A stretch of DNA of 40,387 nucleotides from Hyphomicrobiales bacterium (lineage in GTDB: Bacteria > Pseudomonadota > Alphaproteobacteria > Rhizobiales > Xanthobacteraceae), in NCBI GenBank assembly GCA_003152455.1, contig PMAF01000232.1, forward strand, positions 1-40,387. The letters are read 5' to 3'. The notes below the pieces were generated by a model. That model was not told where the DNA came from. It saw only the letters and a list, made by a program, of their open reading frames with translations, and searched no databases. The position numbers and the translations under genes were made by a program. Shown here in pieces: positions 32,236 through 40,387 of this stretch. Each line of letters begins with the position of its first letter. Position 1 is the first letter of the stretch.

Positions 32236-35145
32236 ATGACTGGCACTGCCGCGGTTGGGGGTTTTGGTTTGACGTTGACGCATTGCGTAACCGCCGCTAT
32301 GCTCGCGCTCGCCGCTACGCTGCTGGCGGCGCAGCCTTCGCGCGCCGTCGAAGCGGTGAGCGTGCGGCTCGGTGCCTCGGCCATCGACCTTACCGCCGCT
32401 ACCGAACTGCAAAAGACCGACGGCGACCGCATCCAAGTCTCCACCGCGCCCGGCCCGGACGGCATCGTACGCCGCATCGAGGTGCGCGCGCGCGAAGCCA
32501 ATACCAACTGGGCGGTGTTCGCACTCACCAACAATTCCGACGAGCAGATCGACCGGCTGATCGTCGTGCCGCATTATCGCATGGTCGGCTCCGGCTTGTT
32601 CTGGCCCGATCTCGGACTCTCGCGCATCGCCGCGATCACGCCGAGTTCGGGCGACCGCCCGGTGCGCCAGGAGAACACGTCCGCCGACATTTTCCGCGTC
32701 ACGCTCGATCCCGGCACGGTCATCACCTTTGTTGCGGAATTGCGCTCCGACAATCTGCCGCAGATTTATTTGTGGGAGCCCGACGCCTACAAGGACAAGG
32801 TCAATTCTTTCACGCTCTATTACGGCATCGTCATCGGCATCGCCGGCCTGCTGGCTCTGTTCCTCACCATATTGTTCGTCGTCAAAGGCTCGGTGATGTT
32901 CCCGGCTGCGGCCGCGCTCGGCTGGGCGGTGTTGATCTACATCGGCATCGATTTCGGATTTTGGGGCAAAGTGTTCGACATGTCGGCCGGTGCCGAGCGC
33001 GTCTGGCGCGCCTGCGGCGAGGCGACCCTGTCGGCGACGCTGTTGGTATTCCTGTTTGCCTATCTCAATTTGTCGCGCTGGCACGTGCGCTACGCCCACA
33101 TCACCATCGCCTGGCTCGCGGCCTTGGTCGCTCTGGTCGCGGTCGCGGTGTTCGATCCCGCCGTCGCCTCCGGCATCGCGCGCATGTCGCTCGCCGGCAT
33201 CGCCGTGTTCGGGCTGGCGCTGGTGATCTATCTTTCCACCCACGGCTACGACCGCGCGGTGCTGCTGATACCGACCTGGCTCTTGCTGGTGGTGTGGACC
33301 GCGGCGGCGGGACTTGCCGTCACCGGCGCAGTCACCAACGACATCATCGGCCCGGCTTTGCTCGGCGGCCTAGTGCTGATCGTGATGCTGATCGGCTTCA
33401 CGGTGATGCAGCACGCTTTCGCCGGCGGCATCACTCACGGCATCGTTTCCGACGTCGAAAGACGTGCTCTCGCATTGACGGGCGCCGGCGATCTGATCTG
33501 GGACTGGGACGTATCCGCCGACAAGATCTACACCAGTCCGGAAACCGAGCAGCTGCTCGGCCTCAAGCGCGGCACACTGGAAGGACCGGCGGCGGCCTGG
33601 CTGGACGTGCTGCATCCGCTCGACCGCGACCGCTTCCGCGCCTCGCTCGACAGCGCCGTGGAGCAGCGGCGCGGGCGCCTCAATCAGGATTTCCGCCTGC
33701 GCGCCGCCGACGGTCACTATCTGTCGTTCTCCTTGAGAGCGCGCCCGGTGGTCGGCTCCGACGGCGAGGCGGTGCGCCTAGTCGGCACGCTCACCGACGT
33801 GACCGATTTCAAGAAGGCCGAGGAGCGCCTGCTGTTCGACGCGGTACACGACAATCTGACCGGCCTGCCCAACCGCGAACTGTTCATCGACCGCCTGGAT
33901 GCGGCCTTCGGCTACGCGCGTTCCGATCCGCAGATCCGGCCGTCGGTGCTGGTGATCGATCTCGACCGCTTCAAGCAAGTCAACGATTCGGTCGGCATCT
34001 CCATTGGCGATTCCGTCCTGCTCACCATCGCGCGCCGGCTCGCCCGCCTGCTCAAGCCGCATGACACGCTGGCGCGGCTTTCCGGCGACCAGTTCGCCTT
34101 GATCCTGCTGTCGGAGCGCGAGCCCGCGCGCATCGTCGCCTTCGCCGAGACCATGCGGCGCACCTTGCGCGCGCCGATCGGCTTCAACGACCGCGAAATC
34201 TTCGTCACCGCCTCGATCGGGCTGGCGCTTGCCGAGAACCAGGCGCGCAACACCGAGGAGGTTTTGAAGGACGCCGAGCTCGCCATGTATCACGCCAAGC
34301 GGATCGGCGGCGACCGGATCGAGATCTTCAAGCCGGCGATGCGCTCGCGCAAAACCGACCGGCTGACCATGGAATCGGAACTGCGCCGCGCCATCGAGCG
34401 CGAGGAGATCAAGGTGCTTTACCAGCCGATCGTGCGGCTGGAGGATCGCGCCATTGCGGGCTTTGAGGCGCTGGCGCGCTGGGATCATCCCAAGCTCGGC
34501 CGCCTGTCGCCGGCCGAATTCATTACCACCGCCGAGGAAATCGGGCTGATTTCCGACCTCGGCCTGTTCGTGCTCGAACGCACCGCCCGCCAGCTCGCGG
34601 TATGGCAGGCCGCCAACCCGACGCGCGAGCCGGTCTTCGCCAGCGTCAACGTGTCGTCGCGGCAATTGCTGCGCCACGACCTGATCCAGGATTTGCGCAC
34701 CGTGTTGTCGCGCGCGGAACTGGCGCCAGGGACCTTCAAGCTGGAAATCACCGAATCGCTGGTGATGGAAAACCCGGAACACGCCGCGCAGATGCTCACC
34801 CGCATCAAGGAGCTCGGCGTGGGCTTATCGCTCGACGATTTCGGCACCGGGCATTCCTCGCTCGCCTATCTGCAACGCTTTCCGTTCGACACCATCAAGA
34901 TCGACCAATCGTTCGTGCGCACCACCGCGCGCGGCACGCGGCCGGTGATCCTGCGCTCGATCATCGCGCTTGCACACGATCTGGGCATGGACGTGGTGGC
35001 GGAGGGCGCGGAAACCGATTCCGACGCGGTCGAGCTTTACCAGTTGGGCTGCGAATACGCGCAAGGCTTCGCCTTCGGCGAACCGATGAGCCCGCTGGCC
35101 GCCGGTGCACTGCTGGCCAACGAAGGGCTCGAGGTCGCGCGCTAG
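32236..35145 (+). CDS. Membrane c-di-GMP protein: 7TMR-DISM, PAS, degenerate GGDEF, EAL
   Basis: The 969-residue protein has a signal-like start (AAMLALAATLLAAQPSRA). A periplasmic DISM-type beta domain spans about 40-185 (NTNWAVFALTNNSDEQI...WPDLGLSRI), then seven hydrophobic helices at about 195-400. A PAS domain (about 415-535, DLIWDWDVSADKIYTS) precedes a GGDEF-fold domain (about 540-700). Here the signature is SGDQF (residues about 615-619) and the I-site is KPHD, not RxxD, so it probably makes no c-di-GMP. The EAL domain (about 720-960) keeps FEALARW, the Asn of NVSSRQL, EITES, DDFGTGHSS, KIDQSF, VVAEGAET and QGFAFG, so it should hydrolyse c-di-GMP. It is probably a ligand-sensing phosphodiesterase. 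The gene stands alone. Confidence 0.9.
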   Translation: MTGTAAVGGFGLTLTHCVTAAMLALAATLLAAQPSRAVEAVSVRLGASAIDLTAATELQKTDGDRIQVSTAPGPDGIVRRIEVRAREANTNWAVFALTNNSDEQIDRLIVVPHYRMVGSGLFWPDLGLSRIAAITPSSGDRPVRQENTSADIFRVTLDPGTVITFVAELRSDNLPQIYLWEPDAYKDKVNSFTLYYGIVIGIAGLLALFLTILFVVKGSVMFPAAAALGWAVLIYIGIDFGFWGKVFDMSAGAERVWRACGEATLSATLLVFLFAYLNLSRWHVRYAHITIAWLAALVALVAVAVFDPAVASGIARMSLAGIAVFGLALVIYLSTHGYDRAVLLIPTWLLLVVWTAAAGLAVTGAVTNDIIGPALLGGLVLIVMLIGFTVMQHAFAGGITHGIVSDVERRALALTGAGDLIWDWDVSADKIYTSPETEQLLGLKRGTLEGPAAAWLDVLHPLDRDRFRASLDSAVEQRRGRLNQDFRLRAADGHYLSFSLRARPVVGSDGEAVRLVGTLTDVTDFKKAEERLLFDAVHDNLTGLPNRELFIDRLDAAFGYARSDPQIRPSVLVIDLDRFKQVNDSVGISIGDSVLLTIARRLARLLKPHDTLARLSGDQFALILLSEREPARIVAFAETMRRTLRAPIGFNDREIFVTASIGLALAENQARNTEEVLKDAELAMYHAKRIGGDRIEIFKPAMRSRKTDRLTMESELRRAIEREEIKVLYQPIVRLEDRAIAGFEALARWDHPKLGRLSPAEFITTAEEIGLISDLGLFVLERTARQLAVWQAANPTREPVFASVNVSSRQLLRHDLIQDLRTVLSRAELAPGTFKLEITESLVMENPEHAAQMLTRIKELGVGLSLDDFGTGHSSLAYLQRFPFDTIKIDQSFVRTTARGTRPVILRSIIALAHDLGMDVVAEGAETDSDAVELYQLGCEYAQGFAFGEPMSPLAAGALLANEGLEVAR

Positions 35146-35192
35146 CCGGTCGCTGTGAGCCGGATTATCCACGTCCGCGGCTAAGAGTGCCG

Positions 35193-35810
35193 CTAGGCGT
35201 GGCCGGATTCGCTCGACAGCTGGCCCAGGTCGATGCCGATCTTGCGGAGCGCTTTGTCGTATTTGCCGTCGGTGTCGGTGCCGAAAATCAATTCCGGATC
35301 GGCGGCGCAATGCAGCCAGCCGTTCTGCTGAATCTCGTTCTCCAACTGCCCGGGCGCCCAGCCGGCATAGCCGAGCGCGAGGATGGCGCTCGCCGGCCCG
35401 TTGCCGCGTGCGATCGCCTTGAGAATGTCGAGCGTGGCGGTGAGGCAGATGCCTTCGTCGATCGGCAGCGTCGAGTTCTCGATAAAGAAATCGGCCGAGT
35501 GCAGCACGAAGCCGCGCCCGGTTTCCACCGGCCCGCCCTTGAGCACCTTGACGTCTTCCGCGCGCACCGGAAGTTCGATGCGCTCGGCCGCCGGGATCAC
35601 TTCGAGCTGCACCAGCAGATCGGGGAATCTGATGTTGCTGGCGGGTTGGTTGACGACGATGCCCATGGCGCCCTCGCTCGAATGCGCACAGACATAGATC
35701 ACCGCCCGCGTAAAGCGGTCGTCGTTCATCGCCGGCATCGCGATCAGCATCTGACCGTCGAGATAGCCGCGCGCGGTGGCTTTGCCGGCCGGTTTGCGTG
35801 GAAGCTTCAT
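35193..35810 (-). CDS. yqgE: YqgE/AlgH family (UPF0301, DUF179)
   Basis: The 205-residue protein starts [30 protein letters not shown]. Family motifs are [38 protein letters not shown] (shown to locate it; the key part is EGAMGIVVN), [17 protein letters not shown] and [22 protein letters not shown]. The function of the family is unsettled (linked to alginate regulation in Pseudomonas). It is divergent from the DsbD-N gene, with 195 bp between them. Confidence 0.94.
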   Translation of the reverse strand: MKLPRKPAGKATARGYLDGQMLIAMPAMNDDRFTRAVIYVCAHSSEGAMGIVVNQPASNIRFPDLLVQLEVIPAAERIELPVRAEDVKVLKGGPVETGRGFVLHSADFFIENSTLPIDEGICLTATLDILKAIARGNGPASAILALGYAGWAPGQLENEIQQNGWLHCAADPELIFGTDTDGKYDKALRKIGIDLGQLSSESGHA

Positions 35811-36005
35811 GCCAAAAGGTTACCCAATCGATCCGTATTTGCAAACGTCGCCGATTGCGGAAAGTTCAATCACCCACCGTCATATTCAATGCGTAAATTG
35901 TGGCGAAATCCCCGCCAATATCTGCAGCTTGCCTGTAACTTGGTCACCCCGTGCTCACGATGAATTCAGTGGCGGAAGGCGCGTTAACCGATTAGATCGT
36001 GCGCC

Positions 36006-36848
36006 ATGGAAAAGATTGGCAATCGAATCCACGTGACCGTGGCCGCCTGCGGCCTGGCGTTGCTGCTGGGCGCTCCGGCACACGCCGCCGATGCGTCGCC
36101 CTGGGTCGAGGATAATTACTCGGGCATCCGGCTGATCGCCGGCGTCAACAAGAGTGGCGCCGAGAGCCTAGGCGCCGGTATCGAGATCAAGATGCAGCCG
36201 GGCTGGCATACCTATTGGCGCTATCCCGGCGACTCCGGCGTGCCGCCGCGTTTCAGTTTTGCCGGCTCGGACAATCTGGCTTCGGCGACGGTGCTGTTTC
36301 CGGCACCGCATGCTTTCACCGACGAGGCCGGCACCACCATCGGCTATAAAGGCAACGTCATCCTGCCGGTAAGCGTCGTGCCGCGTCAAAAGGACAAGCC
36401 GGTCACGCTGCGCGCCAAAATCGACTACGCGGTTTGCGAGAAGCTGTGCGTGCCGGCCGAGGCGCGTTTGGAATTGACGCTCGATCGCACCAGCGGAGCG
36501 GACAATGCCGCGCTGGCGGCCGCCGAGGCGCGCGTGCCGCAGCCGGTTTCCGCCGCCGAGGCCGGATTGACCGCGCGCCGCGCCAATGACGACAAGCGCA
36601 AGCCGCTGGTCTTCGTCGATCTCGCCGCGGACACCGGTCAGCAAGTCGCACTTTTCGTCGAAGGACCGACGGCGGAATGGGCCCTGCCCATCCCCAAACC
36701 CGCGCAAGGCGCGCCGCCCGGCCACCAGCATTTCGGTTTCGAGCTCGATGGGCTGCCGCCCGGTGTCGATCCCAAGGGCGCGTTCGAACTCACCTTCACC
36801 ATCGTGAAGGGCGCCCGCGCCACCGAGGTCAAGACCCATCTCGACTAA
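36006..36848 (+). CDS. Stand-alone DsbD N-terminal-domain protein
   Basis: The 280-residue protein has a signal peptide (about 1-26, VTVAACGLALLLGAPAHA). It then has an immunoglobulin-like domain with KMQPGWHTYWRYPGDSGVPP and the Cys pair CEKLCVPAEARLEL at about residues 144-148. In DsbD the N-terminal domain passes electrons to periplasmic partners through such a pair. Here there is no membrane DsbD-beta or thioredoxin-like gamma domain, so another membrane protein (for example a CcdA-like one) must supply electrons. It is followed after 63 bp by a peroxiredoxin on the same strand, which fits a redox role. Confidence 0.82.
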   Translation: MEKIGNRIHVTVAACGLALLLGAPAHAADASPWVEDNYSGIRLIAGVNKSGAESLGAGIEIKMQPGWHTYWRYPGDSGVPPRFSFAGSDNLASATVLFPAPHAFTDEAGTTIGYKGNVILPVSVVPRQKDKPVTLRAKIDYAVCEKLCVPAEARLELTLDRTSGADNAALAAAEARVPQPVSAAEAGLTARRANDDKRKPLVFVDLAADTGQQVALFVEGPTAEWALPIPKPAQGAPPGHQHFGFELDGLPPGVDPKGAFELTFTIVKGARATEVKTHLD

Positions 36849-36911
36849 ACGGGCGCAAGCGCGCTAGTTTGCGGCCGGACATTCAATAAAACACGACGCA
36901 AGAGGAACCCC

Positions 36912-37397
36912 ATGCCCATCAAAGTTGGCGAAAAATTGCCCAACGCAACGTTCCGCATGATGACTGCGGAGGGCCCCAAGCCCAAGACAACCGACGACAT
37001 CTTCAAGGGCAAGAAAGTCGCCCTGTTCGCGGTGCCCGGCGCGTTCACGCCGACCTGCAATAACCTGCACATCCCGAGCTTCCTGAACAACGTGGATGCC
37101 TTCAAGGCCAAAGGCGTCGACAGCATCGCGGTGACCGGCGTCAACGACGTGTTTGTCATGGAGGCCTGGAAGAAATCGACCGGCGCTACCGGCAAGATCG
37201 ATTTCCTCGCCGATGGTAACGGCGAATTCGCCAAGGCGATCGACATGGCCTTTGATGGCTCGGGCAACGGCCTCGGCACCCGTTCGAAGCGCTATTCCAT
37301 GCTGGTGGAAGATGGCGTGGTGAAGAACCTCAACATCGAGGACGCGCCCGGCAAGTGCGACATCTCCGGCGGGCAGGCGCTGCTGGCGCAGCTTTGA
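36912..37397 (+). CDS. Peroxiredoxin, Prx5 type
   Basis: The 161-residue protein starts MPIKVGEKLPNATFRMM. The peroxidatic motif is VPGAFTPTCNNLHIPSF (Thr-x-x-Cys). VNDVFVMEAWKKSTG and FLADGNGEFAKAIDM follow the Prx5/AhpE-like plan. A second Cys (GKCDIS, about residue 152) near the C-terminus could be the resolving Cys. It reduces peroxides with a thioredoxin- or glutaredoxin-type donor. AAGAGGAA precedes the ATG. It follows the DsbD-N gene on the same strand. Confidence 0.94.
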   Translation: MPIKVGEKLPNATFRMMTAEGPKPKTTDDIFKGKKVALFAVPGAFTPTCNNLHIPSFLNNVDAFKAKGVDSIAVTGVNDVFVMEAWKKSTGATGKIDFLADGNGEFAKAIDMAFDGSGNGLGTRSKRYSMLVEDGVVKNLNIEDAPGKCDISGGQALLAQL

Positions 37398-37419
37398 TTT
37401 AGCGGCCACTTATGACCAG

Positions 37420-37446
37420 TCATGGCCGGGCTTGTCCCGGCCATGC
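37420..37446. repeat. REP-like hairpin between peroxiredoxin and rnhA
   Basis: GTCATGGCCGGG-CTTGT-CCCGGCCATGCC is a tight stem between two convergent genes. It belongs to the same family as 18788-18874. Confidence 0.75.
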
Positions 37447-37455
37447 CATCTTTTG

Positions 37456-37926
37456 CTACTTCGACTTCATCGCGCCAATTGCCCCCGCTCGCGCCGCGAC
37501 CAAGCCGTCGCGCGCGAGCTGATCGGCGCGTTCGTTCATGGCGTGGCCGGCATGACCCTTCACCCAGTGCCAGCGCACATCGTGATGGGCGAGCGCGGCG
37601 TCGAGCCGCTTCCAGAGATCGACGTTCTTGACCGGCTTTTTGTCGGCGGTGCGCCAGCCGTTCTTCTTCCAGCCGTTGATCCAGCCGGTGATGCCGCCGC
37701 GCATATATTCGCTGTCGGTGTAGAGATCGACCGAGCACGGACGCTTGAGCGCTTCCAGCGCGGAGATCGCCGCCATCAATTCCATGCGGTTGTTGGTGGT
37801 GTGCGGCTCGCCGCCGTTCAATTCCTTCTCGCGGTCGCCGAATGTGAGAATCGCGCCCCAGCCGCCCGGCCCCGGATTGCCGGAGCAGGCGCCATCGGTG
37901 TGAATGGTGACGCGATGCTCCGACAC
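37456..37926 (-). CDS. rnhA: Ribonuclease HI
   Basis: The 156-residue enzyme starts at GTG 37926 ([26 protein letters not shown], given to locate it). All four catalytic acids are visible: Asp in [10 protein letters not shown], Glu in NRMELMAAI, Asp in YTDSEYM and Asp in NERADQLAR. It cleaves RNA in RNA-DNA hybrids. Its GTG overlaps the thrB stop by one base (TAGTG), so the two are coupled, an arrangement conserved in Rhizobiales. Confidence 0.97.
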   Translation of the reverse strand: MSEHRVTIHTDGACSGNPGPGGWGAILTFGDREKELNGGEPHTTNNRMELMAAISALEALKRPCSVDLYTDSEYMRGGITGWINGWKKNGWRTADKKPVKNVDLWKRLDAALAHHDVRWHWVKGHAGHAMNERADQLARDGLVAARAGAIGAMKSK

Positions 37927-38888
37927 TATTCGATTCCGTAGTCACCGGCGCTTTTCACCGACTGGTGGAAGCGCAGCTTGCGGAAATATTCTAGCGGGTC
38001 CTTCGGCTTGACCAGCGCGCCGTCCGGCACCGCCAGCCAATCCACCAGCCGCGTCAACAGGAAGCGCATGGCCGCGCCGCGCGCCAGCACCGGCAGCGCC
38101 GCACGCTCGGCCGCCGATAACGCGCGCGCTTTGCCGTACGATTTGAGCAGCGCGCGCCCCTTGGTGACGTTGTAGGAATGATCCGGCTCGAAGCACCAGG
38201 CGTTGAGGCAGACCACGACGTCATAGGCGAGCGTGTCGGTGCAGGCGAAATAGAAATCGATCAGCCCGGACAGTCGGTCGCCGAGGAAGAAGACGTTGTC
38301 TGGGAACAGGTCGGCGTGGATGACGCCTTGCGGAAGGTCGCGCGGCCAGGATTTGTCGACCGCGTCGAGCTCCTTGGCGATCTCCGCGCACAGGCCGGGC
38401 CGCACGCTGTCGCCGCGCGCCCTGGCCTGTTCGTAGAGCCCGCGCCAGCTCTCGATCGACAGCGCGTTTTCCCGCCGCATCTTGAAATCGGCGCCGGCGA
38501 GGTGCAGCCCGGCCAGCGCCTCGCCTACCGCCGCGCAATGACCGGCATTCGGGCGGCGGATCCATAGCCCATCGAGAAAGGTGACGATCGCCGCCGGCCG
38601 GCCGGCGAGCTCGCCGAGCATGCCGCCTTGGCGGTTCTTCACCGGCTGGGGGCAGGTGATGCCGCGCGCCGCCAGATGCTCCATCAGCGCGAGGAAGAAC
38701 GGCAGGTCTTGCTCTGCGACGCGCTTTTCATACAGCGTGAGAATGAAATTGCCCGCGCCGGTGTGCAGCAGGAAATTGGAATTCTCCACGCCTTCGGCGA
38801 TGCCCTTGTAGGCGAGCAGCGCGCCGATCTCGTAACGGCTAAGAAATTCGGTGAGATCGTCGGCGGTGACGTCGGTATAGACGGCCAT
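37926..38888 (-). CDS. thrB: Homoserine kinase, type II (aminoglycoside-phosphotransferase fold)
   Basis: The 320-residue protein starts [24 protein letters not shown]. It has the APH-like kinase plan: [24 protein letters not shown] (nucleotide site), [13 protein letters not shown] (catalytic Asp and metal Asn) and [16 protein letters not shown] (second metal Asp). This is the ThrB form found in alphaproteobacteria and Pseudomonas, not the GHMP form of E. coli. It phosphorylates homoserine for threonine synthesis. It lies between ispH (7 bp upstream) and rnhA in one minus-strand operon. Confidence 0.95.
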   Translation of the reverse strand: MAVYTDVTADDLTEFLSRYEIGALLAYKGIAEGVENSNFLLHTGAGNFILTLYEKRVAEQDLPFFLALMEHLAARGITCPQPVKNRQGGMLGELAGRPAAIVTFLDGLWIRRPNAGHCAAVGEALAGLHLAGADFKMRRENALSIESWRGLYEQARARGDSVRPGLCAEIAKELDAVDKSWPRDLPQGVIHADLFPDNVFFLGDRLSGLIDFYFACTDTLAYDVVVCLNAWCFEPDHSYNVTKGRALLKSYGKARALSAAERAALPVLARGAAMRFLLTRLVDWLAVPDGALVKPKDPLEYFRKLRFHQSVKSAGDYGIE

Positions 38889-38895
38889 GAAAGCG

Positions 38896-39867
38896 TCACT
38901 CCGCCGCCTGGCTCTCCCGCAGCCGGCGGGGCAGCGGAAAAAACATCCCCTCCTTGGCGGCGGAGACGGTCTCGACGCTCACCGCGTAGCGCTGCGCGAA
39001 GGCGCCGATGATCTCCTCGACCAGCACTTCGGGGGCGGAGGCGCCGGCGGTGACACCCAGCGAACCGACCGCACCGAATGCACGCCAGTCGATATCGGCG
39101 GCGCGCTGCACCAAAACGGCGCGCGGACAGCCGGCGCGCTTGGCCACTTCCGTCAGCCGCTGCGAATTGGACGAATTCGACGCGCCAACCACGATCATGG
39201 CGTCGACCAGCGGCGCCACGCATTTGACCGCTTCTTGGCGGTTGGTGGTGGCGTAACAGATGTCGTCTTTGCGCGGCCCGGCGATCCCCGGAAAACGCGC
39301 CCTGAGCACGGCAACGATCTCGGCGGTGTCCTGCACCGAGAGGGTCGTCTGCGTCACGTAAGCGAGGTTGTCGGCGTCACGCGGCATGAAATTCGCGGCG
39401 TCGGACACGCTCTCGATCAGCGTCACCGCGTCCGGCGGCAGCTGGCCCAAAGTGCCGATCACCTCCGGGTGACCGGAATGCCCGATCAGCAGGATTTCGT
39501 GGCCGCGGCGGTAATGGATCTCGGTTTCGCGGTGCACCTTGGTCACCAGTGGACAGGTGGCGTCGAGCGCGAACAGATGGCGCCGCGCCGCCTCCGCGGG
39601 AACGCTACGCGGCACGCCATGGGCCGAGAAGATCACCGGGGCGCCGGAATCGGGAACTTCGTCGAGGTCTTCGACGAAAATCGCGCCCTTGGCGCGCAGG
39701 CTATCGACCACGTAGCGGTTGTGCACGATTTCGTGCCGGACATAGACCGGCGGCCCGTAGATCGCCAGCGCCCGCTCCACCGATTCGATGGCGCGCACCA
39801 CGCCGGCGCAGAATCCGCGCGGCGAGCACAGCAGCACCTTGAGGGCCGGCTTTTCCGAGGTGTTCAT
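38896..39867 (-). CDS. ispH: 4-hydroxy-3-methylbut-2-enyl diphosphate reductase (IspH)
   Basis: The protein has 323 residues from ATG 39867 ([26 protein letters not shown]). The three Fe-S ligands are Cys in [15 protein letters not shown] and GASNSSNS-adjacent regions (ICYATTNRQ carries the third). HEIVHN, SAHGVP and the substrate loop TNRQ are normal. It makes IPP and DMAPP at the last step of the MEP pathway. The open frame continues upstream to 40005 through a 15-bp tandem repeat (39878-39937). Since the conserved family begins near MNTSEKP, I take 39867 as the start, but translation of the repeat cannot be excluded. Confidence 0.95.
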   Translation of the reverse strand: MNTSEKPALKVLLCSPRGFCAGVVRAIESVERALAIYGPPVYVRHEIVHNRYVVDSLRAKGAIFVEDLDEVPDSGAPVIFSAHGVPRSVPAEAARRHLFALDATCPLVTKVHRETEIHYRRGHEILLIGHSGHPEVIGTLGQLPPDAVTLIESVSDAANFMPRDADNLAYVTQTTLSVQDTAEIVAVLRARFPGIAGPRKDDICYATTNRQEAVKCVAPLVDAMIVVGASNSSNSQRLTEVAKRAGCPRAVLVQRAADIDWRAFGAVGSLGVTAGASAPEVLVEEIIGAFAQRYAVSVETVSAAKEGMFFPLPRRLRESQAAE

Positions 39868-39877
39868 CACGATGTCC

Positions 39878-39937
39878 AAGAAATCGAGGTCCAAACAATC
39901 GTGGTTCAAGAAATCGCGGTACAAGAAAACGCGCCGA
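39878..39937 (-). repeat. 15-bp imperfect tandem repeat in the ispH leader
   Basis: Four units on the plus strand: AAGAAATCGAGGTCC (39878), AAACAATCGTGGTTC (39893), AAGAAATCGCGGTAC (39908), AAGAAAACGCGCCGA (39923). A partial unit leads into the ispH start. Read in the ispH frame they give five-residue repeats ([15 protein letters not shown]). Confidence 0.8.
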
Positions 39938-39999
39938 TTTCCCGCGAATTTCTCCTCCCGACATGGGCTGCGCCGCCCCACCCTGTCAAGACGGCATGG

Positions 40000-40028
40000 T
40001 TGCACGGGTCCGACTCAGTCCCTATATT
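40000..40028 (+). promoter_or_regulatory. Sigma-70-type promoter of trcR
   Basis: TTGCAC (40000-40005), 17 bp, TATATT (40023-40028). The expected start is near 40035, about 70 bp before the trcR ATG. Confidence 0.65.
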
Positions 40029-40029
40029 C

Positions 40030-40058
40030 CGGAAACTTTCCGATCATCATCGATGATC
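40030..40058. promoter_or_regulatory. Two inverted repeats at the trcR transcription start
   Basis: CGGAAA-C-TTTCCG (40030-40042) and GATCATC-ATC-GATGATC (40042-40058) are both perfect and touch each other. They cover the predicted start point and first transcribed bases of trcR, where an operator or a 5'-end hairpin would be. Confidence 0.5.
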
Positions 40059-40103
40059 TGGTGCTTCGCCCGGCGGGCGGGCGGAGCGTAGAGGAGATTT
40101 GCC

Positions 40104-40387
40104 ATGGCCACACCAGCACCGTTGATGCCGAAGGCGACCGCCGTCTGGCTGTTGGACAATACCGCGCTGGCGTTCGACCAGATCGCCGAATTCTGCAAGC
40201 TGCACCCGCTCGAGATCAAAGCGATCGCCGACGGCGACTCCGCGCAGGGCATCAAGGGTCTCGACCCGATCCAGACCGGGCAGTTGACGCGCGAGCAGAT
40301 CACCGCGGCCGAGGCCGACCACAGCATTTCGCTCAAGCTGACCGAACAGAAGGTCGCCGTGCCGAATCCCGAGCGCGGCGGCAAGAA
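40104..40387 (+). CDS. trcR: TrcR-like cell-cycle regulator (DUF1013), N-terminal part
   Basis: An ATG at 40104 with GAGGAG upstream opens a frame that runs off the window after about 94 residues: MATPAPLMPKATAVWLLDNT, then LAFDQIAEFCKLHPLEIKAIADG and IKGLDPIQTGQLTREQI. This matches DUF1013, annotated as the cell-cycle transcriptional regulator TrcR in alphaproteobacteria. The FDQIAEFCKLHPLEIKAIADG part looks like a helix-turn-helix. It is divergent from ispH. It is the second CtrA-network-related gene in the window, besides rcdA. Confidence 0.9.
   Translation, partial: MATPAPLMPKATAVWLLDNTALAFDQIAEFCKLHPLEIKAIADGDSAQGIKGLDPIQTGQLTREQITAAEADHSISLKLTEQKVAVPNPERGGK

Noticed and set aside
39878-39937. 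CRISPR-like repeat
   Set aside because: The 15-bp units are directly adjacent with no spacers and vary between copies; it is a simple tandem repeat.
1-40387. tRNA, rRNA, integrase, transposase or prophage
   Set aside because: I looked for T-loop-like GTTCGAATC patterns, transposase motifs and phage genes and saw none I could support; a proper tRNA and HMM scan would be needed to be certain.

Overview
This is a GC-rich window dense with genes from an alphaproteobacterial chromosome. It is most likely from the order Hyphomicrobiales (Rhizobiales), near the Bradyrhizobium/Pseudolabrys/Xanthobacteraceae part of that order. This placement rests on gene content and order (ruvCAB-ybgC-tolQR, DUF4164-zapA-6S RNA-5-FCL, tkt-gap-pgk-fba, DUF1192/rcdA, ispH/trcR) and on several families of intergenic hairpin repeats common in these genomes. 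It is inferred, not measured. Nearly everything is housekeeping. There is no CRISPR array, rRNA, tRNA or transposase, and no obvious phage or defence island.

Layout. 1-890 (minus) is the 5' end of tolR plus tolQ. 891-4196 is a small accessory block: a broken phytanoyl-CoA-dioxygenase-like gene, a DUF2852 membrane protein, a TetR/WHG repressor and a frameshifted O6-methylguanine methyltransferase. 4215-6862 (minus) is ruvC-ruvA-ruvB-ybgC, so the accessory block separates ybgC from tolQR. 6952-10009 holds a TauE/SafE permease, YebC and a two-domain methyltransferase-like/pyruvyltransferase-like protein. 10220-13077 (minus) is DUF4164, zapA, a PaaI-type thioesterase, 6S RNA, 5-formyl-THF cyclo-ligase and a YmdB-type phosphoesterase. 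13273-18735 (plus) is tkt, gap, pgk and class I fba. 18897-21711 holds a GST, a lipase pseudogene and an orphan Bug receptor. 21872-26621 (plus) is a ThiE-like protein, a Sel1-repeat protein, an IMPase-family phosphatase and a MotA/TolQ-like plus OmpA/MotB-like motor pair. 26746-32077 has a GNAT, a gene-free hairpin-rich stretch, a YajR-type MFS transporter, rpmE, rcdA, DUF1192 and a quinone oxidoreductase. 32236-40387 has a large GGDEF-like/EAL protein, yqgE, a DsbD-N protein, a peroxiredoxin, rnhA, thrB, ispH and the 5' end of trcR.

How the genes work together. RuvABC resolves Holliday junctions. TolQR with YbgC belongs to the Tol-Pal envelope system. Tkt, Gap, Pgk and Fba form a lower-glycolysis/Calvin-type carbon module. 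RcdA and TrcR point to the CtrA cell-cycle network, and a TTAA-N7-TTAA palindrome lies upstream of rcdA. The best-supported regulatory circuit is a TetR repressor with two operators of the same 9-3-9 design. One overlaps its own start codon. The other overlaps the -10 element of a near-consensus promoter in front of the DUF2852 gene.

Three genes look broken: PhyH-like, MGMT and lipase. Two of them lie in the accessory block that interrupts the Tol operon. I found no convincing new defence or mobile system. The most interesting items are the TetR-DUF2852 circuit with its decaying neighbours, the uncharacterised proton-motor pair, the methyltransferase/pyruvyltransferase-like fusion, the candidate CtrA site and terminator near rcdA, and the tandem-repeat leader of ispH.
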